This document shows positions 46,777 to 56,344 of a stretch of 64,000 nt of DNA, piece by piece. Where the stretch lies: the NCBI GenBank assembly GCA_965237445.1, contig OZ250142.1, forward strand, positions 496,001 to 560,000, read 5' to 3'. The DNA is from G963668185 sp965237445 (lineage in GTDB: Bacteria; Chloroflexota; Dehalococcoidia; Lucifugimonadales; G963668185). A model generated the notes under the pieces. It was not told the DNA's origin. It saw only the letters and a list, made by a program, of their open reading frames with translations, and did no database searches. The first letter of the stretch is position 1. Every line of letters begins with the position of its first letter. Made by a program: the position numbers and the translations under genes.

Positions 46777-47751
46777 ATGTCCAACAACCTGGCGTTTCTC
46801 TGCCCAGAGGTACGCAGACAGTGGATTGAGGCAGCGGCGGCATCGTTGAACATTCCCCTCAAGTGGGTTGACTCGGACCAGGACCAAGGGGCCATTGCCG
46901 ACCAGCTCCGGGGCGTCAGCTCGGTGATAATGGGGCCGGCCAAGTTTTCGGTGGAGCTTGCGAAGGCCTGCCCGGACGTGAAGTTCGTTCAGATGTACAG
47001 CGCCGGTTACGACAGAATGGACATCAGCGGGCTGGCTGAGCTTGGCGTCAGCGTCGCCAACAACGGCGGCGCAAACGCGATAGCCGTATCGGAGCACACG
47101 GTCGCCCTGATCGTTGCGCTGTTCCGCAAGCTGCAGCTCCAGTTCAACGCGACGCGGGACGGCCTCTGGAACGCGAACATCCGGCAGGACTGGCTGCACG
47201 GCGCCTGGGAGGTGGCCGGCAAGACGGTGGGGATCGTCGGCGCGGGCAGGATCGGCAGGCGAGTGGCGCGGCGGCTGCAGGGCTGGGAATGCTCCATCAT
47301 CTACAGCGACATTGTTCCGATGCCCGAGGAGGATGCGGCGCGTCTGGGCGCGGAGCGAGTCGCCCTGTCCGACCTGCTCGAGACCTCTGACGTGGTAAGC
47401 CTGCACGTGCCGCTGGGCGATCAGACCCGCCACATGATCAGCGACAACGAGCTGGGAATGATGAAGTCAACGGCCATCCTGATCAACACGTGCCGCGGCC
47501 CCGTGGTCGACGAGAAGGCCCTGATCCGTGCGCTGCAGGAAGGCCGGATTGCTGGCGCCGGTCTGGATGTGCTCGAGACCGAGCCCGCCGACGCAGACAA
47601 TCCGTTGCTCAAGATGGACAACGTCCTGGTCACGCCGCATCTCGCGACGATGACCCGCGAAGCGTTCGAAAGGAGCAGGCAGTTCGCCATCCTGAACGCC
47701 GCGCGCGCCGCACAGGGAGAGGAGCCGGAGTCCGTTATCCCGGCAGGGTAA
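46777..47751 (+). CDS. D-isomer-specific 2-hydroxyacid dehydrogenase
   Basis: A 324-residue NAD-dependent dehydrogenase. ATG 46777 follows CAGGAGG by 5 bases; the longer frame from 46396 is not coding. The Rossmann motif is 'GIVGAGRIGRRVARRL', the catalytic Arg lies in 'INTCRGPVVDE', the Glu in 'LDVLETEPAD', and the His in 'VLVTPHLATM'. It interconverts a 2-keto acid and a D-2-hydroxy acid; the family includes phosphoglycerate and glyoxylate reductases. It is the only plus-strand gene between the GNAT and quinone genes and stands alone. Confidence 0.92.
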   Translation: MSNNLAFLCPEVRRQWIEAAAASLNIPLKWVDSDQDQGAIADQLRGVSSVIMGPAKFSVELAKACPDVKFVQMYSAGYDRMDISGLAELGVSVANNGGANAIAVSEHTVALIVALFRKLQLQFNATRDGLWNANIRQDWLHGAWEVAGKTVGIVGAGRIGRRVARRLQGWECSIIYSDIVPMPEEDAARLGAERVALSDLLETSDVVSLHVPLGDQTRHMISDNELGMMKSTAILINTCRGPVVDEKALIRALQEGRIAGAGLDVLETEPADADNPLLKMDNVLVTPHLATMTREAFERSRQFAILNAARAAQGEEPESVIPAG

Positions 47752-47814
47752 CGACGAGCCAACCGGCAAGCGCCGCCCTGAATTCGCGGGCGGCCTCCCG
47801 GGGGACGAGGCCTT

Positions 47815-48693
47815 TTACGGTCCAGTGATCTCTGCGGCCAGTTCCCGCGCGAGTTCCTCCGTGCACGCGGACACGAGCAGACGCGTACGTTCGGCCATGC
47901 GCCCTGGGACGAAATCGTGGGCTTCGAGCGTGCCGTCGGTACTCACCTCGAACACCGGGTATCCGGCGAAATGCGCAAACGCCAGCCCCGGGTCGATCTC
48001 CGACACCGGCTCGTCGAAACTTATGTAAGCGTCCACGATGCCTCGGGCGATCCACGGATAGATGCACGAGCCGCCGTTCGGCCAGAGCAGGCATCCGGGA
48101 AACCGGCGGGCGAGCATGTCCATGAACAGCGCGCCACGGTCCGTCCAGTGGCTGCGATACATCGGCGACATGAGGTAAAGGGCCAGCACGACATCGTTGT
48201 CCAGCCGGCGGCGCGCGTTCGGTCCAACTTTCGCCGGCATATCGCCTTCGAGGGACCTTACCGTTACACCGCCTGGTCCGGCCGTGTAGATTTCGCGCCT
48301 CAATACGTCCGCGGCGGCGCCCGCCACAGGCTCAAGTGAGCCGGGCCGGAACACAGAGACTACGCTCCACCACTCGGCAGGAATGCCCCGAGCGTACAGG
48401 CCGGAACCGTCGAAGGGATCGACCGCAACCAGGAACTCGGCCTCCATGTCTATGGGTCCAACGCGGCTCACGCCGTGCTCCGAGTGAACTTCGATCGGAG
48501 CGCCGGTCCGGCCAAGCCAGCCTTCGATGACTTCCTGGCAGGCGCGGTCCAGGCCAATCTCCACGTCTTCGGACTCCGGCCTGCCCGGCACCGCGCCGAG
48601 CGTCTCCCTGCCCCGGCCCGCAGAGCGGAACCGCTCCGTGAGGTGTACCACTTCCGATACGGCGCCCTCGATGGCTTCGGAAATCGAGATCAA
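47815..48693 (-). CDS. Inositol-monophosphatase/FBPase-family protein
   Basis: A 292-residue protein of the Li-sensitive phosphatase superfamily. The metal-binding pattern 'EHGVSRVG' and 'VAVDPFDGSGLYARG' corresponds to the E-x-G ... D-P-x-D-G motif, and a C-terminal 'YISFDEPVSEIDPGLAFA' supplies the final Asp. Sugar or inositol phosphate, or fructose-1,6-bisphosphate, could be the substrate. It lies downstream of the UbiX gene in the same direction, with a 64-bp gap. A role beside the inositol genes at 5-7 kb is possible but not shown. Confidence 0.78.
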   Translation of the reverse strand: MISISEAIEGAVSEVVHLTERFRSAGRGRETLGAVPGRPESEDVEIGLDRACQEVIEGWLGRTGAPIEVHSEHGVSRVGPIDMEAEFLVAVDPFDGSGLYARGIPAEWWSVVSVFRPGSLEPVAGAAADVLRREIYTAGPGGVTVRSLEGDMPAKVGPNARRRLDNDVVLALYLMSPMYRSHWTDRGALFMDMLARRFPGCLLWPNGGSCIYPWIARGIVDAYISFDEPVSEIDPGLAFAHFAGYPVFEVSTDGTLEAHDFVPGRMAERTRLLVSACTEELARELAAEITGP

Positions 48694-48757
48694 GATCGGA
48701 TCCTGGATTTACGCGAAGAGATCAAATGCGGCCGTGGTTTCCTCGTGAACCAACAAG

Positions 48758-49393
48758 CTACGACTCCCCTCCGGGTCCCGTGTACGTGAACTCCTCTGGC
48801 AGCGATTGCTCAAGGCCCAGCGCGACGAGGACACGATGGACGGTGAAATCGGTCACCTCCTGCACCGTTCGGGGCTTCAAATAGTATGGTGGCTCAGGAG
48901 GGATGATAACGGCGTTCAACCGCGCCAGCTTGGTCATGTTCTCAAGGTGAATGGCGCTGAGCGGGGATTCCCGGGGCACGAACACCAGCGGGCGGCGTTC
49001 CTTGATGCAGACGTCTGCCGCCCTCCGGGGCAGGTTGTCTGCGAGCCCGGTCGCCACCGCCGCGATCGTCGCCATACTGGCGGGCACAATCGCCATTCCG
49101 GCCGTGGGAAACGTGCCGCTGGCTATGGGAGCCCGCAGGTCGGCCGAGCCGTAGTAATCGAACCGTCCCGTGTACTTCCACCGCTCCAATGCGGCGCCGA
49201 ACGACTCGTCCATCTCCTCAGCCCACACCATGCGGGCGGCGGGCGTGGCTGTGGCGATAACGGAGCGCCCCGATGACAGCAGCAGGTCGACGGCGGCGGC
49301 CGACAGCGGCGCGCCGCTTGCCCCCGTCATGCCGATGACTACCGGAAGTCCGTTGGTATCCAGCTCAACCCCCCGCAAAACGTACGCTTGCAT
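48758..49393 (-). CDS. ubiX: Flavin prenyltransferase UbiX-like
   Basis: A 211-residue enzyme that makes prenylated FMN, the cofactor of UbiD decarboxylases. Family motifs are 'VIGMTGASGAP' (FMN/dimethylallyl site), 'IVPASMATIAAVATGLADNL', 'RRPLVFVPRESPLS' and 'YYLKPRTVQEVTDFTVHRVL'. The presence of UbiA and UbiD genes just upstream supports a quinone or aromatic decarboxylation pathway; in futalosine menaquinone synthesis the trio is MqnM, MqnP and MqnL. It is the third gene of that run. Confidence 0.92.
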   Translation of the reverse strand: MQAYVLRGVELDTNGLPVVIGMTGASGAPLSAAAVDLLLSSGRSVIATATPAARMVWAEEMDESFGAALERWKYTGRFDYYGSADLRAPIASGTFPTAGMAIVPASMATIAAVATGLADNLPRRAADVCIKERRPLVFVPRESPLSAIHLENMTKLARLNAVIIPPEPPYYLKPRTVQEVTDFTVHRVLVALGLEQSLPEEFTYTGPGGES

Positions 49394-49460
49394 TCATCCT
49401 AACGGTCGTTTACAGACAGGGGAAGGGCGGGCCGCCGGTGGCGGCGCGAATCCGCGCGCG

Positions 49461-50360
49461 TCAGTCGATCGCCAGCGCAGCGACGGTGGCGGCGAGCACT
49501 ACAGCCGATACGTAGGCGTTGATCCGGAAGAAGGCGAAGCCCATCCGCGACATGTCATCCGGCGATACCAGCGAGTGTTTGTAAGCCAGCAGGGCCGCGA
49601 CCGCCGCGCATCCGATGTAGTACGGAAACGCCAGATCGAGGAGCACGCCCGTCGTCACAAGGGCGGCCAGCGCCATCGCGTCCAGGACCTTCGCCCAGAC
49701 GAACGCCGCCCGCACCCCGAACCGCCGGGCCACGGAGTGCAGGCCGCGCTGCTCGTAAAAGTCGCGGTCCTGCGTGTGGTACATGATGTCGAAGCTGCCG
49801 GCCCAGAGCGCCACGGCCGCAGACAGGACGACCGGCGCGAGCGAAAGGCTGCCGGTGACGCCTATCCAGGCCGCGGACGGCGCTATCGCGAGCGCCCAGC
49901 CTAGCAGCAGGTTGGCCGCCCAGGTGAACCTCTTGGTGAACGGGTAGAGCGCGAGGTACGCAGCCGCCACGGGAGCCAGGACCAGCGCGAGTGTGTTGAG
50001 CTGCCACGCGGACACGAACAGCAATGCCAGCGCCGCGGCCGCAGGCAGGCCAACGTCCATCACCCTCAGCGAGCCGGCGGGCAGGTGTCGATCTGCAGTG
50101 CGCGGGTTAAGGGCGTCGATCGAGCGGTCCAGGATGCGGTTGGCCGACATCCCGAAGGTCCGGGCCCCGACCATGGCCGCCGTTATCCAGAGGACCTTGT
50201 CCCAGGAAGGCAGGCCGGATGCGGCGAGGATCATGCCCGTGTACGCGAACGGCAAGGCGAACAGGCTCTCGTGGAACTTGATCGCGTCGAGGAACAGCCA
50301 CGCCCGCTTGAACGGCGAACTCGGCCTTTGAATAGCGGTCAGATCCCGTACTGCTCCCAC
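49461..50360 (-). CDS. UbiA-type polyprenyltransferase
   Basis: About 299 residues with eight or nine TM helices. The two Asp-rich signatures are 'ANRILDRSIDALNPRTADRHLPAG' (N-x3-D-x3-D) and 'DIMYHTQDRDFYEQRG' (quoted in part). It attaches a polyprenyl chain to an aromatic acid. I place the start at GTG 50360, within the last 22 bases of ubiD; the longer open frame to 50489 is a shadow of the ubiD 3' end. Neighbours UbiD and UbiX suggest menaquinone or ubiquinone synthesis. Confidence 0.9.
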   Translation of the reverse strand: MGAVRDLTAIQRPSSPFKRAWLFLDAIKFHESLFALPFAYTGMILAASGLPSWDKVLWITAAMVGARTFGMSANRILDRSIDALNPRTADRHLPAGSLRVMDVGLPAAAALALLFVSAWQLNTLALVLAPVAAAYLALYPFTKRFTWAANLLLGWALAIAPSAAWIGVTGSLSLAPVVLSAAVALWAGSFDIMYHTQDRDFYEQRGLHSVARRFGVRAAFVWAKVLDAMALAALVTTGVLLDLAFPYYIGCAAVAALLAYKHSLVSPDDMSRMGFAFFRINAYVSAVVLAATVAALAID

Positions 50361-51794
50361 TTGCCGTCCACCAGTTCCCTGATCTTGTCGCTCATCACGA
50401 TGTCCTCCGGCCACGGCCTGGTCCGTCCGTCCATCTCTCCCTTTTCCGTGGCGTCTATGCCCACCTTGCTGCCGTACTTCGGAGTCCACGAAGCGTGGTC
50501 CAGATCGTCAACCGGTCCCTTCTACAATCACGATGTCTCGCGCCGGGTCCATGTTCGCGGTCACGCGCCAGGCAACCTCGGATGTGTTCTGGACATCGAC
50601 CTTCGCGTCCACGACGATTATCGCCTTCGCCAGCATCATCAGCCCGAGCCCCCACAGCGCGTGCATCACCTTGCGGGCATGTCCCGGGTACTCCTTCTTG
50701 ATGGACACCAGCACCAGGTTGTGGAAGACTCCCTCCGCGGGCATGTTTACGTCCACGACCTCAGGCAGTGTCATCTGCAGCGCGGGCAGCATGAACCGCT
50801 CGCTGGCCTTCCCCATGAAGAAGTCCTCTGTGGGCGGGCGGCCAACCATCGTGGTGGGGTAAATCGGGTCCCGGCGCCGCGTAATGGCCTCGACGTGGAA
50901 CACCGGATAGTCCTCGGCCGGCGAGTAGATCCCCGTGTGGTCGCCGAAAGGCCCTTCGGAGCGCATCTCGCCCGGAACTACGTAGCCCTCGAGCACAATC
51001 TCGGCGTCAGCGGGGACCTCGAGCTCCACGGTCTTGCACTTCACCATCTCCACGGCCTTGCCTCGAATCAGGCCGGAGACCATGATCTCGTCCATGTCCG
51101 GCGGGAGTGGCAGGGAACCGCTCCAGATCGTCGCCGGGTCTCCTCCGAGGGCCACCGCGACGTCAAGGCGCTCGTCGCCTCGCAGCCTGCCCGCCCGGTC
51201 GTGTCGCGCCCCCACCTTGTGCGTCTGCCAGTGCATCCCCGTCGTCCTGCCGTCGTACACCTGCATCCGGTACGTACCCACGTTGCGCCGGCCGGTATCC
51301 GGGTCCCTGCTGATCACCAGCGGCAGCGTGATGAACTTGCCGGCGTCCAACGGCCAGCACTTCATCACGGGGAAGGCGTTGATGTCCACTTCCTCGCCGG
51401 TCACCACTACCTCTTGGCAGGGCGCACGCGAGACCATCTTCGGCTGGGCCCTCGCAACACCGATGACTTCGCCCAGCGCCTTGAGCTTGCCTCCAATTCC
51501 CGAAGGTGGACCTTGCATCAACTTGAGAATCTCACGGACGCGCTCGGTGAGTTCGTCGAGGTGTTCGACGCCCAGCGCCCAAGCCATTCGCTGCCTGGTG
51601 CCAAAGATGTTGATGAGCGCAGGCATGTCATAGCCGATAACATTCTCGAACAGCAGCGCAGGGCCGCCGGACTTGATGACTCTGTCTGTGATTTCCGTCA
51701 TCTCAAGCTCTGGGTCCACCGGCGCGCTTATGCGGCGCAGGTCACCCTTCTCTTCGAGAAAGGCAACGAAGTCTCTGAGGTCCTTGAAGGCCAC
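50339..51794 (-). CDS. ubiD: UbiD-family decarboxylase, C-terminal frameshift
   Basis: A prenyl-FMN-dependent decarboxylase of about 484 residues if repaired. The intact frame covers 51794-50508 and includes 'GEMRSEGPFGDHTG', with the conserved Glu/Arg of the active site. At about 50511-50519 one extra base shifts the frame, ending it after 'VIVEGTG'. The next frame continues without a break as 'VDDLDHASWTPKYGSKVGI' and on to 'DGKWEQYGI', the family's usual C-terminus, with a stop at 50339-50341. That makes a real indel or a sequencing error likely. Confidence 0.9.
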
Positions 51795-51799
51795 GGCGG

Positions 51800-52966
51800 T
51801 TACCTGCTCCCGGCCGTCCGGCGAAGCCGGGATGAAGATACGTCATGCCGGAAGATCGACTCAGGAATAGCCTCGAGCATGTCCTGGTATCCGGCCGGAA
51901 CGTGCACATCGGCCAGAGTTATGAAGCGGTCTTCCACCATGCGGCCGGCGACGAGAAACCGGCACTTCAGCAATCGCAGCTCAGCCAGCGCGTCCAGCAT
52001 TGCGCTGCTCCGGCCGTCGTAGTAAGCGGGATCGACGAGTCGCAGCACCGTGTCCGCTCCGATGACGAAAGTGCGGCCCGGCAGCAAGCGGGCCTTTTCG
52101 ATGAACGTAGTGGCGCGGGTTATGATCACCTCTTCGTGCCCGCGAAACTGATCGAGGCGCCGGCGTACTTCCGACTCGTCCAGGGCCGACTTGTCCACGT
52201 TCGTTACTGACAACTCGAATGCTACTTCCGTTCCCAACAACTTGGCGGCCGTCCGGGCAAGGCTCCTGTGCCCGTCATGCAATGGGTTGAATGATCCCGC
52301 GATTATGGCCCGCCCATCGGGCATCCCAGCCTCGACGGCACCGTCCATGCGTGACACGACGATCCGCAGGTGCCCGGCCACAGCCGCCGACAGGGCATCG
52401 CGGTACGACCGGCCATCCTCGACAACGCGTTCTCCGGCGGCGATAGCGAGCGCGAGCCGGGACTCCACACCGCACTCGCCGGCGAGCTTTCCTAGCAGGA
52501 GCCGGCTTACGAGGTCGTCCTCCTCCGCCCTGGAACGGAGTCCCTTGTCGAACTGCAGTGAGGACACTGAGGCGCCCGTTTCGCTCCAGACGGCAACGTG
52601 GCATCTATGCACGCCCTTCTTGGGCCTGTCCGTAGCCACAGCCGCCGTGCAACCGACTCCCACGACCGGCAATCCGCCTGCACCGCCCAAGTGCAGCGCA
52701 CGCTCGAAAGCTGCCTCCGCCATCAGCAGCGCAGTCTCCTTGGAGACGAACTGCTCCGGCTTGCGATCGATGAGATCGGCCATCGCTTCTGGCGAGTTGG
52801 GCGCGAGCGCCTCTAGCACCGTCCGCGACGAGCCTGGCTCGCCAAGAAGCCAGCGCAACGCTGCCGCGCCGGCTCCCGCAGTGGCCACTACGGCCATAGT
52901 GTCGGTACAGTGAATGGCCTGGACCGTCGTTTGGACGTCCGGCGGGATGCCCATGGCCAACACGGA
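51800..52966 (-). CDS. CinA-C domain fused to NadD-like nucleotidyltransferase
   Basis: About 388 residues. Residues about 1-180 resemble the CinA C-terminal domain (NMN amidohydrolase, PncC type; 'VVGVGCTAAVATDRPKKG'). Residues about 210-388 are a cytidylyltransferase/NMN-adenylyltransferase-like domain with 'IIAGSFNPLHDGHRSLA' (the HxGH-type site reads HDGH) and 'TFVIGADTVLRL'. The two activities would fit NAD recycling. I place the start at GTG 52966 with GGGAGA 9 bases upstream; ATG 52954 is also possible. A longer frame to 53266 overlaps the epimerase gene. Confidence 0.8.
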   Translation of the reverse strand, partial: SVLAMGIPPDVQTTVQAIHCTDTMAVVATAGAGAAALRWLLGEPGSSRTVLEALAPNSPEAMADLIDRKPEQFVSKETALLMAEAAFERALHLGGAGGLPVVGVGCTAAVATDRPKKGVHRCHVAVWSETGASVSSLQFDKGLRSRAEEDDLVSRLLLGKLAGECGVESRLALAIAAGERVVEDGRSYRDALSAAVAGHLRIVVSRMDGAVEAGMPDGRAIIAGSFNPLHDGHRSLARTAAKLLGTEVAFELSVTNVDKSALDESEVRRRLDQFRGHEEVIITRATTFIEKARLLPGRTFVIGADTVLRLVDPAYYDGRSSAMLDALAELRLLKCRFLVAGRMVEDRFITLADVHVPAGYQDMLEAIPESIFRHDVSSSRLRRTAGSR

Positions 52967-52982
52967 CTTGCCATCTCCCTGC

Positions 52983-53909
52983 TCACTCACGCCGGTCACG
53001 AAGCGACTGCACCGTAGTGGCGATGCCGGCAAGAAGTTTGGTCTGCGGCCGCCAGCCCAGCCCGTTCGCAGCCGCGGACACATCCAGGCAGATATTGCGC
53101 ATATCGCCCTTGCGCTCCGAGACATGCCGGGGAGGCCCTTCGAAGCCGACTGCCACGGCAACGGCGTCATAGATTTCCCGGTCTGAGACCTCGGTGCCGG
53201 CCGCCACGTTGTACACGCCTTTCGCACTGGTCCTGTCCGCGGCAAGGAGGTTGGCCCTCGCCACATCTTCCACGAAGACGTAGTCCCGGGTCTTCGTGCC
53301 GTCGCCGAAGATCAAAGGCCTCTCTTCGGACATCATCTGTCCCGCGAAGATCGCAACGACCCCCGCTTCCCCGTCGGAGCTCTGACGGGGGCCGTACACA
53401 TTGCCGTATCGAAGCATCGTGTAGCCAATTCCTCCCGATTCAGCGAGAACCCGGATGTAATGCTCAGCGCTCAGTTTGGAGGCGCCGTACGCCGACTGCG
53501 GGACCTTTGCGTGGCGCTCGTCCATCGGCAGGTAGCTGGGCTCAGCGTACACGGCGCAGGTAGAGGCGAACACGATTCCCGTGACGCCAACCGCCCTGCT
53601 TGCCTCCAGCAGGTTGACCGTACCCAGAAGATTCGTCCGCACACCGAGTCCCGGATCGTCCATCGATGAGCGGACCCCGATCTCCGCGGCATGGTGGTTC
53701 ACCACGTCCGGACGGAAGTCCTCGAACACCCGCAACACGGCATCCTTGTTCGTGATGTCTTCTTTGTAGAAGCAGGCCTGCGGATTCACCGCTTCACGCG
53801 AGCCGGATGCAAGATTGTCCAGGACCGCCACGTCGTCCCCTCGAGCGATGTGCGCATCCACGATGTGGGACCCGATGAATCCGGCGCCGCCTGTTACAAG
53901 TACCCTCAA
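52983..53909 (-). CDS. NAD-dependent epimerase/dehydratase (UDP-glucose 4-epimerase-like)
   Basis: A 308-residue extended short-chain dehydrogenase. The Rossmann motif is 'VTGGAGFIGSHIVDA', the catalytic Ser/Thr region is 'STCAVY', the Tyr-x3-Lys is 'YGASKLSAEHY', and 'GDGTKTRDYVFVEDVARAN' is the substrate loop. It changes a UDP-hexose at C4 or similar and may feed polysaccharide or lipid glycosylation. It precedes the CinA/nucleotidyltransferase gene by 16 bp, so the two are probably co-transcribed, although their products share no obvious pathway. Confidence 0.9.
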   Translation of the reverse strand: MRVLVTGGAGFIGSHIVDAHIARGDDVAVLDNLASGSREAVNPQACFYKEDITNKDAVLRVFEDFRPDVVNHHAAEIGVRSSMDDPGLGVRTNLLGTVNLLEASRAVGVTGIVFASTCAVYAEPSYLPMDERHAKVPQSAYGASKLSAEHYIRVLAESGGIGYTMLRYGNVYGPRQSSDGEAGVVAIFAGQMMSEERPLIFGDGTKTRDYVFVEDVARANLLAADRTSAKGVYNVAAGTEVSDREIYDAVAVAVGFEGPPRHVSERKGDMRNICLDVSAAANGLGWRPQTKLLAGIATTVQSLRDRRE

Positions 53910-53931
53910 ACCGCCTCCGATAACGCTCCGC

Positions 53932-54429
53932 TCACAGCAGGTTGACCAGCTTGGGCCTCAAAGCTATACGAACGGCTGACAGGACGATTGCCGCGCTGAC
54001 AATGAACACAACGGAACTCACAGTCCATTCATGAAACACAAGTCCCAACGAGGTGGCGGCAGCCGGAGGATGCTCTGTGTTCGTGATCACCATGACGAAC
54101 ATGGCGAATCCGACCGACACCGCGCCCGCAATCTGGAGCACCAGCCGCTCGCCGACAAGACCTTCGTCGACTCCCAGCAGGCGAAGGATGCCGGCGAATG
54201 CCGAGCCCACAATGACAGCGAACACGTGGCCCCCGATTACTTTTCGCGGCGTAGCCGCCACGCTTTGCGGAACCACGAACACGATGAAGGCAGTTGACGC
54301 CGCGGCAACCACAACAACCGGCCTGAAAATCACATCGACCAGCAGTATTATGGCCACCATTGAGAGCGTAGCCAGCCCGCATTGGAAGAGATAGCTCGGC
54401 ATGTGGGAGGCAAAACGCCGATCGAACAT
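53932..54429 (-). CDS. HPP-family membrane protein
   Basis: About 165 residues with four TM segments; 'FIVFVVPQSVAATPRKVIGGHVFAVIVGS' (in part 'SVAATPRKVIGGH') and 'ITNTEHPPAAATSLG' with the diagnostic HPP triplet identify the HPP family. Some family members carry nitrite into organelles or bacteria, but most are uncharacterised. ATG 54429 is one of several possible starts (others up to 54675), with weak ribosome sites. It lies 22 bp upstream of the epimerase gene on the same strand. Confidence 0.8.
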   Translation of the reverse strand: MFDRRFASHMPSYLFQCGLATLSMVAIILLVDVIFRPVVVVAAASTAFIVFVVPQSVAATPRKVIGGHVFAVIVGSAFAGILRLLGVDEGLVGERLVLQIAGAVSVGFAMFVMVITNTEHPPAAATSLGLVFHEWTVSSVVFIVSAAIVLSAVRIALRPKLVNLL

Positions 54430-54775
54430 TAACCTGTACAATCGGACGCGCCGGGCCACCGGGTTGCGCCGTTGCGGCGGCCGGGTCCTCACCATCGGAA
54501 TTCCGTACATCGGAGCGCGGTACGGCAAGACGCGGCGAAGAGTCCCCCGGTTCGGAAAGGCCCCGACACCGATTCCTTCGCCATACAATTGACGAGCAAC
54601 ATGCGAAACCCCAAGCCTCCGGGAACCAACGTCCGCCCTCGGACGGCGCTTCGGCGCCCACACACAAAGTACCACTCGCAGGCAACCGGGCCAAGTCCCA
54701 CAGAGGCCTCGGAAGCACCCATTGAAAGTATGCTTCTAGCGTCCACACTCGTGACATCAGTGCAGGGATGCAACA

Positions 54776-56278
54776 ATGCCGCCCTTCCTCCGCGGAGTGT
54801 GCGAAACCTTTCCGGCGAAGGGGAACTCCCAAGTGCGTGAAGACTGGCGCCCCAAGCCTGCCGACAGGATAGTACGCCACCCTCGCGAGAGCGAGATGGG
54901 GCCGGTGCAGGTGACCGTTACTCCACGACGCGCGCCGGCCCGTACGAATACGTCACCCCTGATCATCATGTACACATTCGCCGGCCTAATTGCGGCCGGA
55001 ACGTTGCTGCTCTTGCTGCCCTTCATGCACCACGGCCAGGGCTTTACACCCTTCATGGACGCCCTCTTCACAGCGACGTCGGCCTCCACGGTTACCGGCC
55101 TGCTGGTCCAGGACACTGCTACCTATTGGACGAGGACGGGGCAGGTAGTGATAGTGGCCTTGATGTTCGTGGGCGGGCTGGGATTCATGACGGCAGCAAC
55201 TTTCATGCTGGTGCTGTTCCGGCAACGGATGTCCATCTCCCAACGCGTGCTCGCCAGAGACAGTCTCGGGCTCACGCAGCTCGGAGGCCTCGTCCGGCTT
55301 ACGGCCAAGATCGTCGTGTTCGCCGTGGCGGTCCAGATTGCCGGATTCGTGGCTCTTTTCATACGATTCTCATTTCTATTCAGCCCGGCAGAGGCGGTCT
55401 GGCAGGCTGTGTTCCACTCCGTCTCCGGGTTCAACAACGCCGGCTTCGTGGCTCTCCCGGACACTCTCAGCCTCACCGGGTACAGCACGGACAAGTGGCT
55501 GATTTCGACGATAGGATCTCTGATACTGATTGGTTCGCTGAGTTACTGGGTTTTGGAGGACGTGTTCCGCACGCGGAGAATCAGGTTGTGGTCATTGAAC
55601 ACGAAGCTCGTTCTCGCCACCACGGTAGCGCTGCTCGCGATCGGGATGGGGGTGTTCTTCGCCTCGGAGTACCACAGCACCTCCACCCTTCAGGCCGAGT
55701 CGGTGGGCGACAAAGCCTTCCTCTCAACCTTTCAGTCGGTCTCCAGGACGGCCGGCTTTGACGTCGTGAATTTCGCGAGCACCAAGCAGCACACCGACTT
55801 CTTATACACAGGGCTCATGTTCATCGGGGGAGCATCGACTTCCGTGGCGGGCGGAATCAAAGTCAACACGTTCGCTGTCATCCTCGTGGCAATCATTTCG
55901 GCGGTCAGGGGTCAGCCGAACGCCACGGCCTTCGGCCGGGTAATCCCACAGGCGCAAGTCCAGAGGGCTATGACGATTGGAGCCGTCGCAATCGGCTTCG
56001 TCTTCATCATTGCTTCGAGCCTCACATTCCTGGAGAGCCAGTTGTTGCAGCCGGGGATGTTCAGCTTCATTGACCTGCTCTTCGAAAGCTTTTCCGCCTT
56101 CGGGACGGTAGGGTTCAGCACGGGCGTGACACCCCAGCTATCGGATGCCGGCCAGGCATTGATTGCCGCGAGCATGTTCATCGGGAGGATAGGCCCATTG
56201 ACCATCGCTCTGGCGATGTTGGCGCGCGGCACCCGCGAGATGTTCAGATATGCGGAAGAGCGGGTTACAATTGGGTGA
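54776..56278 (+). CDS. Potassium-uptake channel subunit, TrkH/KtrB-like
   Basis: A 500-residue superfamily-of-K-transporters protein with four M1-P-M2 repeats. The selectivity-filter P-loops read 'TSASTVTGLL', 'HSVSGFNNAGF', 'QSVSRTAGFDVV' and 'ESFSAFGTVGFSTG'. It moves potassium (or sodium with potassium) and is gated by TrkA/KtrA regulatory proteins, which follow at once in this cluster. The first 55 residues are a soluble leader; a later start at Met41 ('MGPVQVTVTP') is possible. It is the first gene of the plus-strand potassium operon. Confidence 0.92.
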   Translation: MPPFLRGVCETFPAKGNSQVREDWRPKPADRIVRHPRESEMGPVQVTVTPRRAPARTNTSPLIIMYTFAGLIAAGTLLLLLPFMHHGQGFTPFMDALFTATSASTVTGLLVQDTATYWTRTGQVVIVALMFVGGLGFMTAATFMLVLFRQRMSISQRVLARDSLGLTQLGGLVRLTAKIVVFAVAVQIAGFVALFIRFSFLFSPAEAVWQAVFHSVSGFNNAGFVALPDTLSLTGYSTDKWLISTIGSLILIGSLSYWVLEDVFRTRRIRLWSLNTKLVLATTVALLAIGMGVFFASEYHSTSTLQAESVGDKAFLSTFQSVSRTAGFDVVNFASTKQHTDFLYTGLMFIGGASTSVAGGIKVNTFAVILVAIISAVRGQPNATAFGRVIPQAQVQRAMTIGAVAIGFVFIIASSLTFLESQLLQPGMFSFIDLLFESFSAFGTVGFSTGVTPQLSDAGQALIAASMFIGRIGPLTIALAMLARGTREMFRYAEERVTIG

Positions 56279-56344
56279 AGGACTGGCGCGCACTCCGGAG
56301 AGCGCCGCAGTGGACGCAGAGATAAACAAGGGGCTTGGGCGAAA

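Noticed and set aside
49461..50489. Long N-terminal extension of the UbiA-like protein
   Set aside because: The extra residues are a shadow of the ubiD 3' end in another frame.
54560..54776. Cyclic-di-AMP riboswitch before the potassium channel gene
   Set aside because: GC-rich hairpins exist but I cannot match the conserved ydaO core; an Rfam search would decide.
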